This document shows, one piece after another, positions 63,190 through 64,000 of a stretch of 64,000 bases of DNA (positions are counted from its first letter, which is position 1; each line of letters begins with the position of its first letter). The stretch is taken from contig JASANG010000455.1 of NCBI GenBank assembly GCA_030248215.1, positions 55,402 to 119,401 on the forward strand. Reading direction: 5' to 3'. Origin of the DNA: Enoplolaimus lenunculus (lineage: Eukaryota > Nematoda > Enoplea > Enoplida > Thoracostomopsidae). The notes beneath the pieces were generated by a model. The model was not told the origin of the DNA. It saw nothing but the letters and a program-made list of their open reading frames with translations, and did not search any database. Both the position numbers and the translations under genes were made by a program.

Positions 63190-64000
63190 GTGTGTTTTTT
63201 GTTTAGCATTTTTTGATTAGTTTTTTGAGGTTTGTCGTATGTTGTTTTAACAAATATTTTCTGAAAGGTTTTAACAAATTTCAGACAGTTCTAAAAATAA
63301 TGATTTAGGTATATTAGTGATTTCTCGTTTATTGTCATCGTGAAATATGCACCGAACAGGGCCAAAGTAGAGAGATAGTGTAGCGCTTCAAGTAAAGTTT
63401 TTTAACTGTGGCAGTTGTGGCGTTGGCCAGCGCCGTACTACGAGTATAGCACCATCATTTTTTGCCAGTTCTTGATTTTTCCTAAACAATTTGAAGATTT
63501 AAAGCGGTGTATGAAAATCAATAGTTTTGCGTAGGGCATGGCATGCACCTCTATTGTGTTGTGAAGTGTTTGCTGTCGTGGGGTCTTACTTTTGTTTGTT
63601 TAAGTTTTTTTTATGTTTTGCTGCGATGGCTAGCAAGAGATTAGCGAGTACTATTTGCAAACACTTACTGCTAAATTGTAGACTATTTCGCTTGCGTTGC
63701 GTCTGTTTTCGGCTTAGTTATGTTTTGCTTGCTGGAAACTAAAGTGTAGACGGATATCCGGTACGAAAATGCCAATATCCGGCTTCGATAATTTTTGACA
63801 GTTGGACGAATTTTTGCTGACACTATATGCATGTAGTGCTCGTAGATAGCAGTCGCTATATCTGTTGCAAGGCAGGTAGCTTGGTATCAACCAGGGCGTA
63901 ATCGGATTTTCGGTCCCATGTGAATACTTTAGTGTTTACTTTTTTGTTTCCAAACTGACAAGTTTTTTGTTCGGGAATCCAGTAGATATTTTGCTTTTCA

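Overview
This is a eukaryotic, animal-type window: AT-rich, intron-rich and crowded with short non-autonomous transposable elements. Five protein-coding genes can be assembled exon by exon. Every junction proposed has GT..AG ends, matching phase and an uninterrupted frame. Nothing bacterial (operons, CRISPR, insertion sequences) is present. The family set fits an invertebrate metazoan. The hexamer (TTAGGC)n, which is the nematode telomere repeat, occurs in many places, and an acceptor-like site lies 25-65 nt upstream of every start codon. Both hint at a nematode or nematode-like lineage, but the sequence alone does not prove that.

Layout: 762-5720 (minus) is an ILF2/NF45 homologue in 11 coding exons, 403 aa. 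5750-32750 is about 27 kb with no gene I can support; it holds MITE-like elements, TTAGGC-rich arrays and minisatellites. 32819-36302 (plus) is a three-exon Ras-superfamily GTPase of the RASD/Dexras type, ending in a CAAX box. 36303-40058 is repeat-rich, including an almost pure TTAGGC tract at 38317-38527. 40059-50918 (plus) is a secreted EGF-EGF-VWD-C8-TIL protein in nine exons. 52806-55136 (plus) is NOSIP in six exons, 297 aa. 55137-58958 is intergenic and contains a nested pair of inverted-repeat elements. 58959 to beyond the right edge (plus) is SCAMP; its last exon or exons lie outside the window.

The five genes do not form a functional cluster: nuclear RNA-binding factor, membrane-anchored GTPase, extracellular adhesion/modulator protein, nuclear U-box protein and vesicle membrane protein. 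What unifies the window is its repeats. At least eight inverted-repeat families recur, in introns and between genes. The most striking is a family with about 27-bp terminal inverted repeats whose interior is a TTAGGC-like array, with roughly 20 or more recognisable copies or fragments.

The most interesting items are a tandem pair of homologous, phase-identical exons in SCAMP that look mutually exclusive; the transposon family carrying telomere-like arrays; a RASD-like GTPase with a Pro/Gly/Ser-rich insertion between G4 and a degenerate G5; and a TTAA-flanked MITE with tRNA-promoter-like boxes inside.
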